Virus record (IMG/VR): IMGVR_UViG_3300044675_003342
Coordinates: 1-36,412 of that record
DNA length: 36,412 nucleotides
Source: a virus
Reading direction: 5' to 3' (one strand)
In this document: positions 15,748 to 23,116 of the stretch, in pieces
Numbering within the stretch: position 1 is the first letter of the stretch
How the letters are laid out: every line of letters starts with the position of its first letter
Program-made: the position numbers and the translations under genes
Notes under the pieces: generated by a model
The model's input: only the letters and a program-made list of their open reading frames with translations
The model's database searches: none
What the model was told of the DNA's origin: nothing

Positions 15748-18150
15748 ATGACTATTAAACAAAAATTCAGTTCAATTGACCAAAGCAAATTAACTGCCGA
15801 CCAAAAATCATTTTTAGATAAAATTAAAAATGTAACAAAAAACTTTTCTGATGCTGAAATGAATAAAAAGGTAGAACAACCTTTAGATAACTTTATTGCA
15901 AAAGCAAAAGAAAAAATGCCAGAAGCGGTTAAGTCTGCTCCAGTAAAAAGTACTTCAAAAGCAAAATCAAGTCAAACCAAAAAACCAAAACGTACTGCAA
16001 TGTCGTTGGCTAAAGAAATTCGTAAAGAAGGCGAAAGCTGGAATGAAGCAAGAGCAAGAGCAAGTAAAATGATGAAAGAGGATAGTAAGGATTTAAGCAA
16101 AACTGTTGAAACCGAACTTGACAAATTAAGCAAACTTGTAAAAAGCGCAAAAACAAGAGGTAAACTTGCTGGTATTTCTGGTACTGATATTAAAAGAGAT
16201 GCAGTAAGAAAAGCAAAACCAAGAGGTGCAAGAAGGGTAACTCACTCTGGGGAAACTTCTAATCAATATGGAACGTTTAATAACAAAGTAGGTAGAAAAT
16301 ATTACGAGAGTAGAGATAGACACTCTGATAGACTTGCGCCAAACTATCCAAAAAATGCTCCTTTGTTAGAAAACGGTGCTTATTTGACCGACCCTACTTT
16401 TGGAAACTTTCAAAATCAAGTTTTTGCCGAAGGTGGAGATATTGATGCCTTTACTTTAAGAATGGTAAAAAGTAATGGTGTTCAACCAGCGGAAATGTTA
16501 AAAGAAGATGCAAATGTAAAATATGCTAGAGGTGGATTTTTTGGAACTAGCAGACCAAAGTCGGCTTTAATGAGAGATAGGAAAAATGTCAATCATTCAG
16601 AAGATTATGAAGTGCGTTATTCTAAACCAAGACCAAGCAGAACTGGTTACAGTGGAAACAGAAGATTTGCTGGTGGGGGTAGAGTAGAATCTTTAACTAA
16701 AGAATTACATAGACTTAAAAGAGAGCTAGATAGTAGTCGATTACAAACTTATAGATTAGGAGATGTTTCGCAAGAAGCTATTGATAGAAAAAAAGAAAGA
16801 GAAGTAAAACTTGCTCGTTTTAACGAAGTGTTAAAAGAATTAAGAGAAACGGATGAAAAATTTGCATTAGGCGGAACTGTTGTTACTGATTTAGCTGGTC
16901 ATACTGGAGGTGGAACTGGAGGTTTAAATGCTGGTATGCCTTTAAATGGTTTTAGCAATACTTCTTATACTGGATTAGTTGGAGAAACTGGTGCAATGTC
17001 AAGTGGAGAAATGTTTATGAATGGTGGTGGACTTCCAGAATTTTCACAACAATATTATATTGTTACAGAAGCATTAGGAAACCCAGCTCAACATTTTAAC
17101 AAAGGCGGTTCGATAACAAACGAAAGAAAACACGTTAATCACAATGAAGATTACGAAGTGCGTTACGCTAAACCAAGACCACATAGAAAAGGTTACAAAG
17201 GAGTAAGAGGGTTTAACAAAGGCGGTTCAGTAACTAACGAAAGAAAACACGTTAACCACGATGAAGATTACGAAGTAAGATACTCTAAACCAAGACCAAG
17301 TAGAAAAGGATATAAAGGAGCAAGAAAATTTATGGCTGGAGGAAGTATGGAAACACCAAGAATTTACGTTGCTGATTTGGAAGCCTACAATAGCGGAAGA
17401 TTAGTTGGAGAGTGGTTAGATTTAGCAGATTACGACAATGCTGATGAATTAATGGATGCAATTCAAGATGTACTTAAAAAATCTGGTGGAGAGGAATATG
17501 CTATACACGATGTAGAATATGTACCAAGAAGTATGTATTCAGAATATATGGGTCAAAGAGATTTTGAAGAATTGTACAAAATGATGGATTTGGCAAAAGA
17601 AAATGATTTACCATTAGAGGTAGTTCAAGATGTAGTTAGTCAATATGATGAAATGTCAGTTAGAGAATTTGTTGGAAAATACGATAGTGCAGTTGATTTT
17701 GCACAAGAATTAGTAGATGATTTGGGTGGTATTCAAAACTTTAATGATTTTCAATATTATTTAGATATTTCTGAAACTGATAGAAGATTGTTATCACAAG
17801 AAATGGCTGATAGCTATGCAGAAGATATTAGAGATGAAGATGGTGGCAATAGACTTATTGAAGAAGCTGGTTTAAATTTAGACGAGTACGAAAATGCAGA
17901 TGAAAAAGAAAAAGATGAATTGCTTGATTTAGCTCAAAGTATGGTTTCTGATGAATATTACGATACGTGGTATGAAGGATTAAACGACCCTTATTACTTT
18001 TTAGTAGAAGAACAAGGAATGTATAGTGCAGAAGATTTTGCAAACGCAAATTTCATAAGAGTTGATTATGAAAAATTAGCGGATGCTTTAGACCAAGATT
18101 ATACAATCATTGAGTATGATGGAGATGTTTATGTGTTTAACATTAGATAA
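15748..18150 (+). CDS. 800-aa polyvalent protein with C-terminal ArdA-like anti-restriction domain
   Basis: The N-terminal third is charged and helical and includes AMSLAKEIRKEGESWNEA, a short motif shared with the end of the next protein. The middle is a run of [FY]xxGG spacers (FAEGG, YARGG, FAGGG, FALGG, FMNGG, FNKGG twice, FMAGG) separating three copies of a DYEVRY module. The C-terminal 267 residues, from METPRIYVADLEAYNSGRL at about 533, match the ArdA opening (PRIYVA...YN.GRL.G.W), with later acidic helices and DYTIIEYDGDVYVF. ArdA proteins are acidic DNA mimics that inhibit type I restriction enzymes; usual length is about 165-180 aa, so this copy is extended. A linked anti-restriction domain suits co-delivery with viral DNA. 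Starts 10 bp after the repeat protein. Confidence 0.75.
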   Translation: MTIKQKFSSIDQSKLTADQKSFLDKIKNVTKNFSDAEMNKKVEQPLDNFIAKAKEKMPEAVKSAPVKSTSKAKSSQTKKPKRTAMSLAKEIRKEGESWNEARARASKMMKEDSKDLSKTVETELDKLSKLVKSAKTRGKLAGISGTDIKRDAVRKAKPRGARRVTHSGETSNQYGTFNNKVGRKYYESRDRHSDRLAPNYPKNAPLLENGAYLTDPTFGNFQNQVFAEGGDIDAFTLRMVKSNGVQPAEMLKEDANVKYARGGFFGTSRPKSALMRDRKNVNHSEDYEVRYSKPRPSRTGYSGNRRFAGGGRVESLTKELHRLKRELDSSRLQTYRLGDVSQEAIDRKKEREVKLARFNEVLKELRETDEKFALGGTVVTDLAGHTGGGTGGLNAGMPLNGFSNTSYTGLVGETGAMSSGEMFMNGGGLPEFSQQYYIVTEALGNPAQHFNKGGSITNERKHVNHNEDYEVRYAKPRPHRKGYKGVRGFNKGGSVTNERKHVNHDEDYEVRYSKPRPSRKGYKGARKFMAGGSMETPRIYVADLEAYNSGRLVGEWLDLADYDNADELMDAIQDVLKKSGGEEYAIHDVEYVPRSMYSEYMGQRDFEELYKMMDLAKENDLPLEVVQDVVSQYDEMSVREFVGKYDSAVDFAQELVDDLGGIQNFNDFQYYLDISETDRRLLSQEMADSYAEDIRDEDGGNRLIEEAGLNLDEYENADEKEKDELLDLAQSMVSDEYYDTWYEGLNDPYYFLVEEQGMYSAEDFANANFIRVDYEKLADALDQDYTIIEYDGDVYVFNIR

Positions 18151-18813
18151 TTAGAGATATGAAAGATATTAAAAAGAGTGCTAGTTTAAAAAGCAAGGTA
18201 AGGGGTAAAGAAACACAATTTAAAATTGATTTAGATTATAGTCCAGAATACGATAGCTTCAATATTAAGGTAAAAAAGGGAGAAGGGTTTATGTCTTATA
18301 CAGATGCCCTTCAAGGTTTGCCTTTAGATGTTGTTCAGAATATTAATGAAATGCTTGAAGAAATTTTGATTAAGGCTGGTTCTGAAACTGAAATGAAAGA
18401 ATACGATAATGATTACGCTGATATAGGACAATTCTCTTTGCCAGATAGTGAGTGGAAAAAGACCGAAAAAGAATATATTGAGTTAGGTAAGAAAATTGTT
18501 AAAACTAAATTTAACGGAGATATAGGTAAAGCGTATGATTCTGTTGTACGCAATAAACGTGAATTTGGTGGAGATTTTCAAGCTGGAGTTTATGCTAGTG
18601 GTGGTGCGTTAGTAGGAAATCAAAAGCGTATTGATTTAAACAAAAACGGAAAAATTGATGCAGAGGACTTTAAACTTTTGCGTTCAAGTATGAATGGTGC
18701 GTGGAGAAACGACCACAAGCACGTTAATCATAATGAAGATTATGAAGTGCGTTATGCTAAACCAAAACCACATAGAAAAGGCTATAAAGGAGCAAGAAAA
18801 TTTGGAGAAGGTG
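16584..18813 (+). repeat. DYEVRY module, four copies across two genes
   Basis: A unit of about 35 codons reading KHVNHNEDYEVRY, then [AS]KPRP, then a basic GYKGARKF occurs at about 16584-16680, 17120-17219, 17237-17335 and 18713-18813. The first three are in the ArdA-like protein and the last in the next gene. Copies are similar at DNA level but not identical. Most are followed by a xxGG spacer. Confidence 0.85.
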
Positions 18814-19094
18814 GTGGAATATCAAACTTTGAAAGATTGTCAAGGGTAGTAGCAAAGAATTACGAAGGAAAGCGAGTTAAACCAAAATACCAAAAAGAGT
18901 ATGGCAAAACGTATAGCAAGTCAGAAGCTAAAGAGGTAGGTAACAAGGTTGCTGGAAAAGTAAAAGCAAATCAAAAAATGGCTACTGGAGGAAAAACTAA
19001 CAGAGGTGGCATTATGGTATTGGCTAAAAAAATCCGTAAAGATGGGGAAAGCTGGAAAGATGCTTTAAAAAGAGCTGGACAACAACAGAAATAA
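18159..19094 (+). CDS. 311-aa polyvalent-type protein with DYEVRY module and EF-hand-like loop
   Basis: The N-terminal 110 residues form an alpha/beta domain (KETQFKIDLDYSPEYDSFNI). They are followed by YASGG, an EF-hand/dockerin-like calcium loop (DLNKNGKIDAEDF), a DYEVRY module, FGEGG, a basic helical part and the C-terminal motif VLAKKIRKDGESWKDALKRA. That last motif is shared with the previous protein and is widespread in Bacteroidota phage proteins. It is the last gene of the operon begun at 5546; a new promoter-like element follows at 19138. Function unknown; a DNA-associated, co-delivered protein is plausible. Confidence 0.6.
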   Translation: MKDIKKSASLKSKVRGKETQFKIDLDYSPEYDSFNIKVKKGEGFMSYTDALQGLPLDVVQNINEMLEEILIKAGSETEMKEYDNDYADIGQFSLPDSEWKKTEKEYIELGKKIVKTKFNGDIGKAYDSVVRNKREFGGDFQAGVYASGGALVGNQKRIDLNKNGKIDAEDFKLLRSSMNGAWRNDHKHVNHNEDYEVRYAKPKPHRKGYKGARKFGEGGGISNFERLSRVVAKNYEGKRVKPKYQKEYGKTYSKSEAKEVGNKVAGKVKANQKMATGGKTNRGGIMVLAKKIRKDGESWKDALKRAGQQQK

Positions 19095-19137
19095 TTTAAA
19101 ACTAGGCACTTATTTAATATTAGTAATAATAATTTTT

Positions 19138-19145
19138 TATATTTG
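19138..19145 (+). promoter_or_regulatory. TAnnTTTG promoter-like octamer
   Basis: TATATTTG, identical to the octamer at 5515-5522, lies 32 bp before the ATG at 19178 in the 83-bp gap after the polyvalent operon. It fits the Bacteroidota -7 element. A -33 TTG is not obvious, so this is a moderate call. Confidence 0.5.
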
Positions 19146-19177
19146 TGCATTAAATCAAACTTAATATTATAAACACT

Positions 19178-19615
19178 ATGGGAAAAATTGAAATTTTATT
19201 AGAAAAATTAGACAACAGAATTACATCATCTTTGGCTAAAAGATTAGATACGTTAGACGATTTAAGCGAAAAACTTGAAGCTTCTGGCGAAGATTATGAA
19301 AAAAATCCAACAGATGAGAACAGAGATAGTTACAATGAAGTAATTGATTATGTTGAAAAAATGGAAAATGGTATTATTCGAGATTTAGAAGCGTTATTAG
19401 AAAAAAGAAAAGCGGAGGAATTAGCTAAACAAACACCAGCTACACCACCAGAACCAGCTACACCACCAAAACCAAATATAACACCAGAAAATAAATCAGA
19501 AACTACATCAAGTAGTGAGGAGAAAAAAGAAGGTTCTGGAATATTGACTTTGGTTATTGGAAGTGTTTTACTATTTGCAAGTTTAGGAGCGATTAATTAT
19601 TTCCGAAAACAATAG
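19178..19615 (+). CDS. Tail-anchored coiled-coil membrane protein
   Basis: The 145-aa protein has an N-terminal coiled coil (about 1-85, IEILLEKLDNRI and on), a Pro/Thr-rich spacer (ATPPEPATPPKP) and one C-terminal helix at about 120-140, followed by YFRKQ. This coiled coil, spacer and anchor layout suits a protein projecting from a membrane, such as a viral inner membrane or the host inner membrane. It is the first gene after a promoter-like octamer and opens the membrane-protein region. Confidence 0.6.
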   Translation: MGKIEILLEKLDNRITSSLAKRLDTLDDLSEKLEASGEDYEKNPTDENRDSYNEVIDYVEKMENGIIRDLEALLEKRKAEELAKQTPATPPEPATPPKPNITPENKSETTSSSEEKKEGSGILTLVIGSVLLFASLGAINYFRKQ

Positions 19616-19638
19616 TAAATTAATTAAAAATTAAAAAA

Positions 19639-19767
19639 ATGAAAAAAGGTCAAGTTATTGGATTAGTAATTACTGGATTAGCAGTAGTGGGTGGAGTAGC
19701 AGTTTACAATTGGGTAAGAAAACCAAAAACAAATCAAGAAGGTTTTTATAATATGTATGGCTACTAA
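19639..19767 (+). CDS. 42-aa single-helix membrane mini-protein
   Basis: ATG 19639 opens a frame with a basic start (MKKGQ), a glycine-rich hydrophobic helix at about residues 5-24, then VYNWVRKPK and a tyrosine-rich end. The next gene starts 2 bp later. It is typical of the mini membrane proteins of this region. Confidence 0.6.
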   Translation: MKKGQVIGLVITGLAVVGGVAVYNWVRKPKTNQEGFYNMYGY

Positions 19768-19769
19768 AA

Positions 19770-20063
19770 ATGGCTTATAAAATTTTACCATATAGCTTTA
19801 GAAAGGCAAAGGATTTGGGGGTAGTTATTAAACCATCCTCAAATATCCTTAAAAAAATTGATGTCTTTAAAAATGGTAAAAAAGTTGCTTCAATAGGTGC
19901 AAGAGGTATGAATGATTACCCTACTTATTTAGCAAAAGAAAAAAAAGGTAACTATGAAAAGGGTTACGCTAATAAAAGAAGGAAATTGTATAAAGAGCGA
20001 CACGAAAAGGACAGACACGTTGTTGGTAGTGCTGGTTATTATGCGGATAAAATTTTATGGTAA
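19770..20063 (+). CDS. Basic 97-aa protein resembling a large-DNA-virus family (DUF5754-like)
   Basis: The protein is small and strongly basic. The core KKVASIGARGMNDYPTY, followed by RRKLYKERHEKDRH, then SAGYYADKILW, matches the pattern I know from a short family of nucleocytoplasmic large DNA viruses and relatives: IxFGAKGxxDYT, Rxx-Y-xxRH, and a closing SAGxLSxxILW. No enzyme motif is seen; it is probably a small structural or DNA-binding protein. It sits between two membrane mini-genes, just ahead of the lytic enzymes. The resemblance is recalled from pattern, not searched. Confidence 0.5.
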   Translation: MAYKILPYSFRKAKDLGVVIKPSSNILKKIDVFKNGKKVASIGARGMNDYPTYLAKEKKGNYEKGYANKRRKLYKERHEKDRHVVGSAGYYADKILW

Positions 20064-20231
20064 ATGGCAAATAAGAAGAAAATAATATTAATATCAATTG
20101 CTATTGCATTAGGGATAGGTGGCTTTGCTATTACTCAATGGTGGATAAAAAAAGTAACCAAAATTAGAGGTGGTATAGTTATTAAGCAAGAGTTTAAAGA
20201 ACCTACTAATACAGAACCTTTAACTGAATAA
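20064..20231 (+). CDS. 55-aa single-helix membrane mini-protein
   Basis: It starts immediately after the previous stop. A basic head (MANKKK), one hydrophobic helix at about 6-24, then QWWIKKVTK and a polar tail of about 25 residues. The head, helix and soluble-tail plan suits a type II or type III single-pass protein. Function unknown. Confidence 0.6.
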   Translation: MANKKKIILISIAIALGIGGFAITQWWIKKVTKIRGGIVIKQEFKEPTNTEPLTE

Positions 20232-20233
20232 TT

Positions 20234-20944
20234 ATGTATAGTAAAGTTATTATAAAATATCCAGATGTAAATAGAGCTTATGCCGAAAGTAAGAGTGTAA
20301 ACTACTCTCAACAGAATGTAATTACTGCCAATACTAATTTATTAAAATCTATTTATTCTACTAACAAAAACGTAATAAATAAATGGGGAGAAATATTTGA
20401 TATTGATAACTCTATTATAGCAAGTTTTATTGTTACAGAAAGTGGAGGTAAAGATGCTTCTCCTAATAGATATGGAGCGACTGGAATAATGCAAATGACT
20501 GCACCAGCGGTGTGGGAAACTTTAGCTAAATGGAAAACTATTGTAGGTTCAGATTTACCTAGTGAAGCTAAAGCATATTTTGATAAAGTATTGCCAGAAA
20601 GTAAAAGTTTTAATCCTAATGTACTACCTAGTACTACATTAAAAAATAAAATAACAAATTTATTACAAAAAGATAGAACGTTTTCTATTGCTTGTGGGGT
20701 TGCTAATTTAAGATGGCTTTTAGAAGCATATTCTAATAATTTAACATCGCCAATAAATAAAGTTATGGTTTCTTATAATGCTGGATATTACGGAATGAGA
20801 AATAAAATAAAAGGCAGTCCAACTACTGAATCTATGGTGGTTAATAAATCGATACCAATAGAGAGTAGAAGTTACTTATTAAAAATGCTAGGTAAAAATG
20901 GATTTATTCAATTGTATTTTGAAAATAAATTAGACCAATTGTAA
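20234..20944 (+). CDS. Lytic transglycosylase (SLT fold)
   Basis: The 236-aa protein has the goose-type/SLT lysozyme landmarks: catalytic Glu69 in ASFIVTESGG, then YGATGIMQMT, and later MVSYNAGYYG (the third SLT motif). These enzymes cleave the MurNAc-GlcNAc bond of peptidoglycan with 1,6-anhydro product formation. No signal peptide or membrane helix is seen, so it would be virion-carried or exported through a holin. A second, shorter transglycosylase follows 1 bp later. In membrane-containing phages such enzymes are virion components for entry, which fits the surrounding genes. Confidence 0.85.
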   Translation: MYSKVIIKYPDVNRAYAESKSVNYSQQNVITANTNLLKSIYSTNKNVINKWGEIFDIDNSIIASFIVTESGGKDASPNRYGATGIMQMTAPAVWETLAKWKTIVGSDLPSEAKAYFDKVLPESKSFNPNVLPSTTLKNKITNLLQKDRTFSIACGVANLRWLLEAYSNNLTSPINKVMVSYNAGYYGMRNKIKGSPTTESMVVNKSIPIESRSYLLKMLGKNGFIQLYFENKLDQL

Positions 20945-20945
20945 T

Positions 20946-21563
20946 ATGAATTTACTATACGAAAATAAAGTACCAGCATCTTATAGAGTTGCATTTGTAG
21001 ATAAGGTAAAAAAAATATCTGCTAATTTAGGCATTAACCCTAATTGGTTAATGGCTATTATGTATTTTGAAAGTGCAAAAACATTTTCTCCAAGCATTAC
21101 TAATAGTATTGGGGCAACTGGATTAATTCAATTTCTACCAAGCACTGCTACATCTTTAGGTACTTCAACGAGTGAATTAAGGAAAATGACCGCAGTAAAA
21201 CAATTAGATTATGTTGAAAAATATCTTGCAAAATACAAGGGAAAATATAAAAATTATATTGATGTTTATTTTGCAGTATTCTTTCCTTTAGCAATAGGTA
21301 AACCAGATGATTGGGTAATACAAGCCAAAGGAGTAAGTGCATCGGCAGTTTATAATTCAAATCCAGCTTTTAGAGTTCTTAAAGATGGTAAAATAAGGGT
21401 TTGGGAAGTAAAAAAAGTTATGTTAGAAAAATTACCTAGCGAATGGATAAATAATGGTAGTTTTGGTTTAGCAGTTAAGGCATACAAAAATTACATTGGA
21501 ATTGGAATTTTATTAATCGTTGCTGGAGCAACATTATATTATAAATATGGTAGAACTAAATAG
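20946..21563 (+). CDS. Membrane-anchored lytic transglycosylase-like protein
   Basis: The 205-aa protein has an SLT-like N-terminal domain: catalytic Glu42 in AIMYFESAKTF, then SIGATGLIQFLPSTA and a helical region. It ends in one C-terminal helix (about 183-199, YIGIGILLIVAGATLYY) followed by KYGRTK. It pairs with the soluble enzyme just upstream. The membrane anchor points to a virion-membrane muralytic protein used for cell-wall entry. The end overlaps the next start. Confidence 0.8.
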   Translation: MNLLYENKVPASYRVAFVDKVKKISANLGINPNWLMAIMYFESAKTFSPSITNSIGATGLIQFLPSTATSLGTSTSELRKMTAVKQLDYVEKYLAKYKGKYKNYIDVYFAVFFPLAIGKPDDWVIQAKGVSASAVYNSNPAFRVLKDGKIRVWEVKKVMLEKLPSEWINNGSFGLAVKAYKNYIGIGILLIVAGATLYYKYGRTK

Positions 21564-21711
21564 TACCGAAAAACAAGAAGTAAAAAAAGAAGTAAATTCT
21601 CAATTACACAAACATTTATCTTTGATTTTTGTTGGAGTAGGCATTGTGTCTTTTTCTTTTGGTATAGTAGTAAATTATTTAACGATTAAAAGATTAAATG
21701 GTAAAGCATAA
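21547..21711 (+). CDS. 54-aa single-helix membrane protein
   Basis: I choose ATG 21547, in a normal A/T-rich start context, over an in-frame TTG at 21520 that lies deep inside the previous gene. The gene overlaps the previous stop by 17 bp and the next ATG by 1 bp. The product has a charged N-terminal helix (NSTEKQEVKKEVNSQLH) and one transmembrane helix at about 23-44. Confidence 0.6.
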   Translation: MVELNSTEKQEVKKEVNSQLHKHLSLIFVGVGIVSFSFGIVVNYLTIKRLNGKA

Positions 21712-22130
21712 TGAAAATAAGCGGTAAAATATTAGATGTAACAAACGAACCGTTATATTTGACTAACATAACAATTATAACTGGGGGTCAATCTAATAAA
21801 TTTGGTACAGTAGCAAATGAAGATGGGGAGTTTAATTTGGATAACGATATTATAAATGAAGATTCACAATTTAAAATTAGCTATCAAGGTTTCAAACCTC
21901 AATTTTTTAAAGCAAGTGAATTACAAAATAAAACAATAAAACTAGAGGAAGATATAATAGGACTTAAAGAAGTAATTATACGACCAAAAGATAAGCCAAA
22001 AAATATAATTACAAAAAACCAAGACAACAACATAAAACAACATTTACAAAAGCACAAAATTGCTTATGCTGGATTAGGGGGGATAGTAGCCATAGCACTA
22101 ATAGGATTATCAATTAAAAAATTAAAATAA
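21711..22130 (+). CDS. Carboxypeptidase-D regulatory-like domain with C-terminal membrane anchor
   Basis: The 139-aa protein starts with an Ig-like fold typical of the carboxypeptidase D regulatory / CNA-B-like domain (SGKILDVTNEPLYLTNI, GTVANEDGEFNLD, ISYQGFKPQFFKASE, IKLEEDIIGLKEVII). In Bacteroidota this domain usually begins SusC/TonB-dependent receptors, ahead of the plug. Here it has no signal peptide, no plug and no barrel. It ends instead in one hydrophobic helix (about 117-134) and KKLK. This looks like a receptor domain recruited onto a virion or membrane anchor. Role unknown. Confidence 0.65.
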   Translation: MKISGKILDVTNEPLYLTNITIITGGQSNKFGTVANEDGEFNLDNDIINEDSQFKISYQGFKPQFFKASELQNKTIKLEEDIIGLKEVIIRPKDKPKNIITKNQDNNIKQHLQKHKIAYAGLGGIVAIALIGLSIKKLK

Positions 22131-22132
22131 TT

Positions 22133-22453
22133 ATGGAAGCACCAGCAGTAGCAACACCAGATGTAGCACCAGCACCAGCACCAGCAGTAGTACAAGCACC
22201 AGCACCAGCACCTCAAATGTCAGATGGTGGAGCAATGGATTCAGTTGCAAAGCCAAAAATGAATACAAAAGATATTATCATTAGCTTATTGTTAATTACA
22301 GTATCTATTTACGGAATTGTTTATTACAGAAAAGCAATCAAAAATATTGACGAACAAATTTCGCCAGAAGAATTTGATAACATTGCTGGAATGGTAGATG
22401 AACACGATGTGAACTTGAAAAAAGCATTGGGTACTAAATATAAAAAAATGTAA
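22133..22453 (+). CDS. Ala/Pro-rich single-pass membrane protein
   Basis: The 106-aa protein has an N-terminal low-complexity stretch of APAPAP repeats (1-28), one helix at about 47-65 (DIIISLLLITVSIYGIVYY), and a charged helical C-terminal region of about 40 residues. The Ala/Pro stretch suits an extended arm. It starts 2 bp after the previous stop with the usual AATTATG context. Confidence 0.55.
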   Translation: MEAPAVATPDVAPAPAPAVVQAPAPAPQMSDGGAMDSVAKPKMNTKDIIISLLLITVSIYGIVYYRKAIKNIDEQISPEEFDNIAGMVDEHDVNLKKALGTKYKKM

Positions 22454-22455
22454 TT

Positions 22456-22968
22456 ATGGGAATGATATATACTCTTATATGTAACGATGGAACAAAATAT
22501 GTAGGCGACCAAACCAAAACTTGTGCAAACAATGGAGGTACATTAAGTTCAAGTGGAGGAACTGTTGGGAATTTTGATTGGAATAAAGGAGAAAAGTTTG
22601 ATTGGAGTAAAGTAGTTACTTCTCCTATTTTTACTGGCTCAACATACCAACAAGTACTTTGTAAAGATGGTACTACTAGAACGCAAGAAAATAATCCAAA
22701 TGCAAGAATTATGGATGCGTGTAGAGATAATGGTGGTAGAGCAGAAAATCAAATAATACCATTCAAACCAACAAGCGAAATTGTAAAACAACAAAATTCA
22801 TTAAAGATAGGTGAAAAATTAACCGCAGAAGATAAGTTTTATGAAAAATTAGGTATTAAATATCATAATACGCATATGTTTGGTCGCCCTTCGAGAACAA
22901 AAGGCAGACTTTTAGTATTGGTAGTTTTAGTCGGAGGTTACTTCGCATACAAAAAATTTAAAAAGTAA
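22456..22968 (+). CDS. Tail-anchored protein with tandem C-x-D-G-T / C-x-x-N-G-G modules
   Basis: The 170-aa protein has two copies of a small cysteine module: LICNDGTKY...CANNGG (about 8-29) and VLCKDGTTR...CRDNGG (about 67-96). The spacing resembles the DUF3761-type repeat (CxDGT ... C..HGG), which suggests disulphide-stabilised extracytoplasmic domains. A polar linker and a C-terminal helix (151-165, LLVLVVLVGGYFAYKK) follow. Disulphides imply the head faces the periplasm or outside. The family match is tentative. Confidence 0.55.
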   Translation: MGMIYTLICNDGTKYVGDQTKTCANNGGTLSSSGGTVGNFDWNKGEKFDWSKVVTSPIFTGSTYQQVLCKDGTTRTQENNPNARIMDACRDNGGRAENQIIPFKPTSEIVKQQNSLKIGEKLTAEDKFYEKLGIKYHNTHMFGRPSRTKGRLLVLVVLVGGYFAYKKFKK

Positions 22969-22972
22969 AATT

Positions 22973-23110
22973 ATGGCAAAAGCAGTAAATGGGTATTTCA
23001 AAGCAATGTTGGAAGCCAAAAAGAAAAAATCATCATCGTTTGTTTACAACGGTAAAACTTATGTAGCTTCAAAAACAAAGACTGGAGTTATGGTATATAA
23101 AGCTAAATAA
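22973..23110 (+). CDS. 45-aa basic mini-protein
   Basis: The frame ATG 22973 to TAA 23108-23110 gives 45 residues: strongly basic, with AMLEAKKKKSSSF and a small beta segment (FVYNGKTYVAS, GVMVYKAK). Basic peptides of this length are typical minor virion or DNA-packing components. No family recognised. Confidence 0.55.
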   Translation: MAKAVNGYFKAMLEAKKKKSSSFVYNGKTYVASKTKTGVMVYKAK

Positions 23111-23116
23111 AAAATT

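Noticed and set aside
21520-21546. TTG start for the 54-aa membrane protein
   Set aside because: It would extend the gene further into the previous one; ATG 21547 has the usual A/T-rich context.
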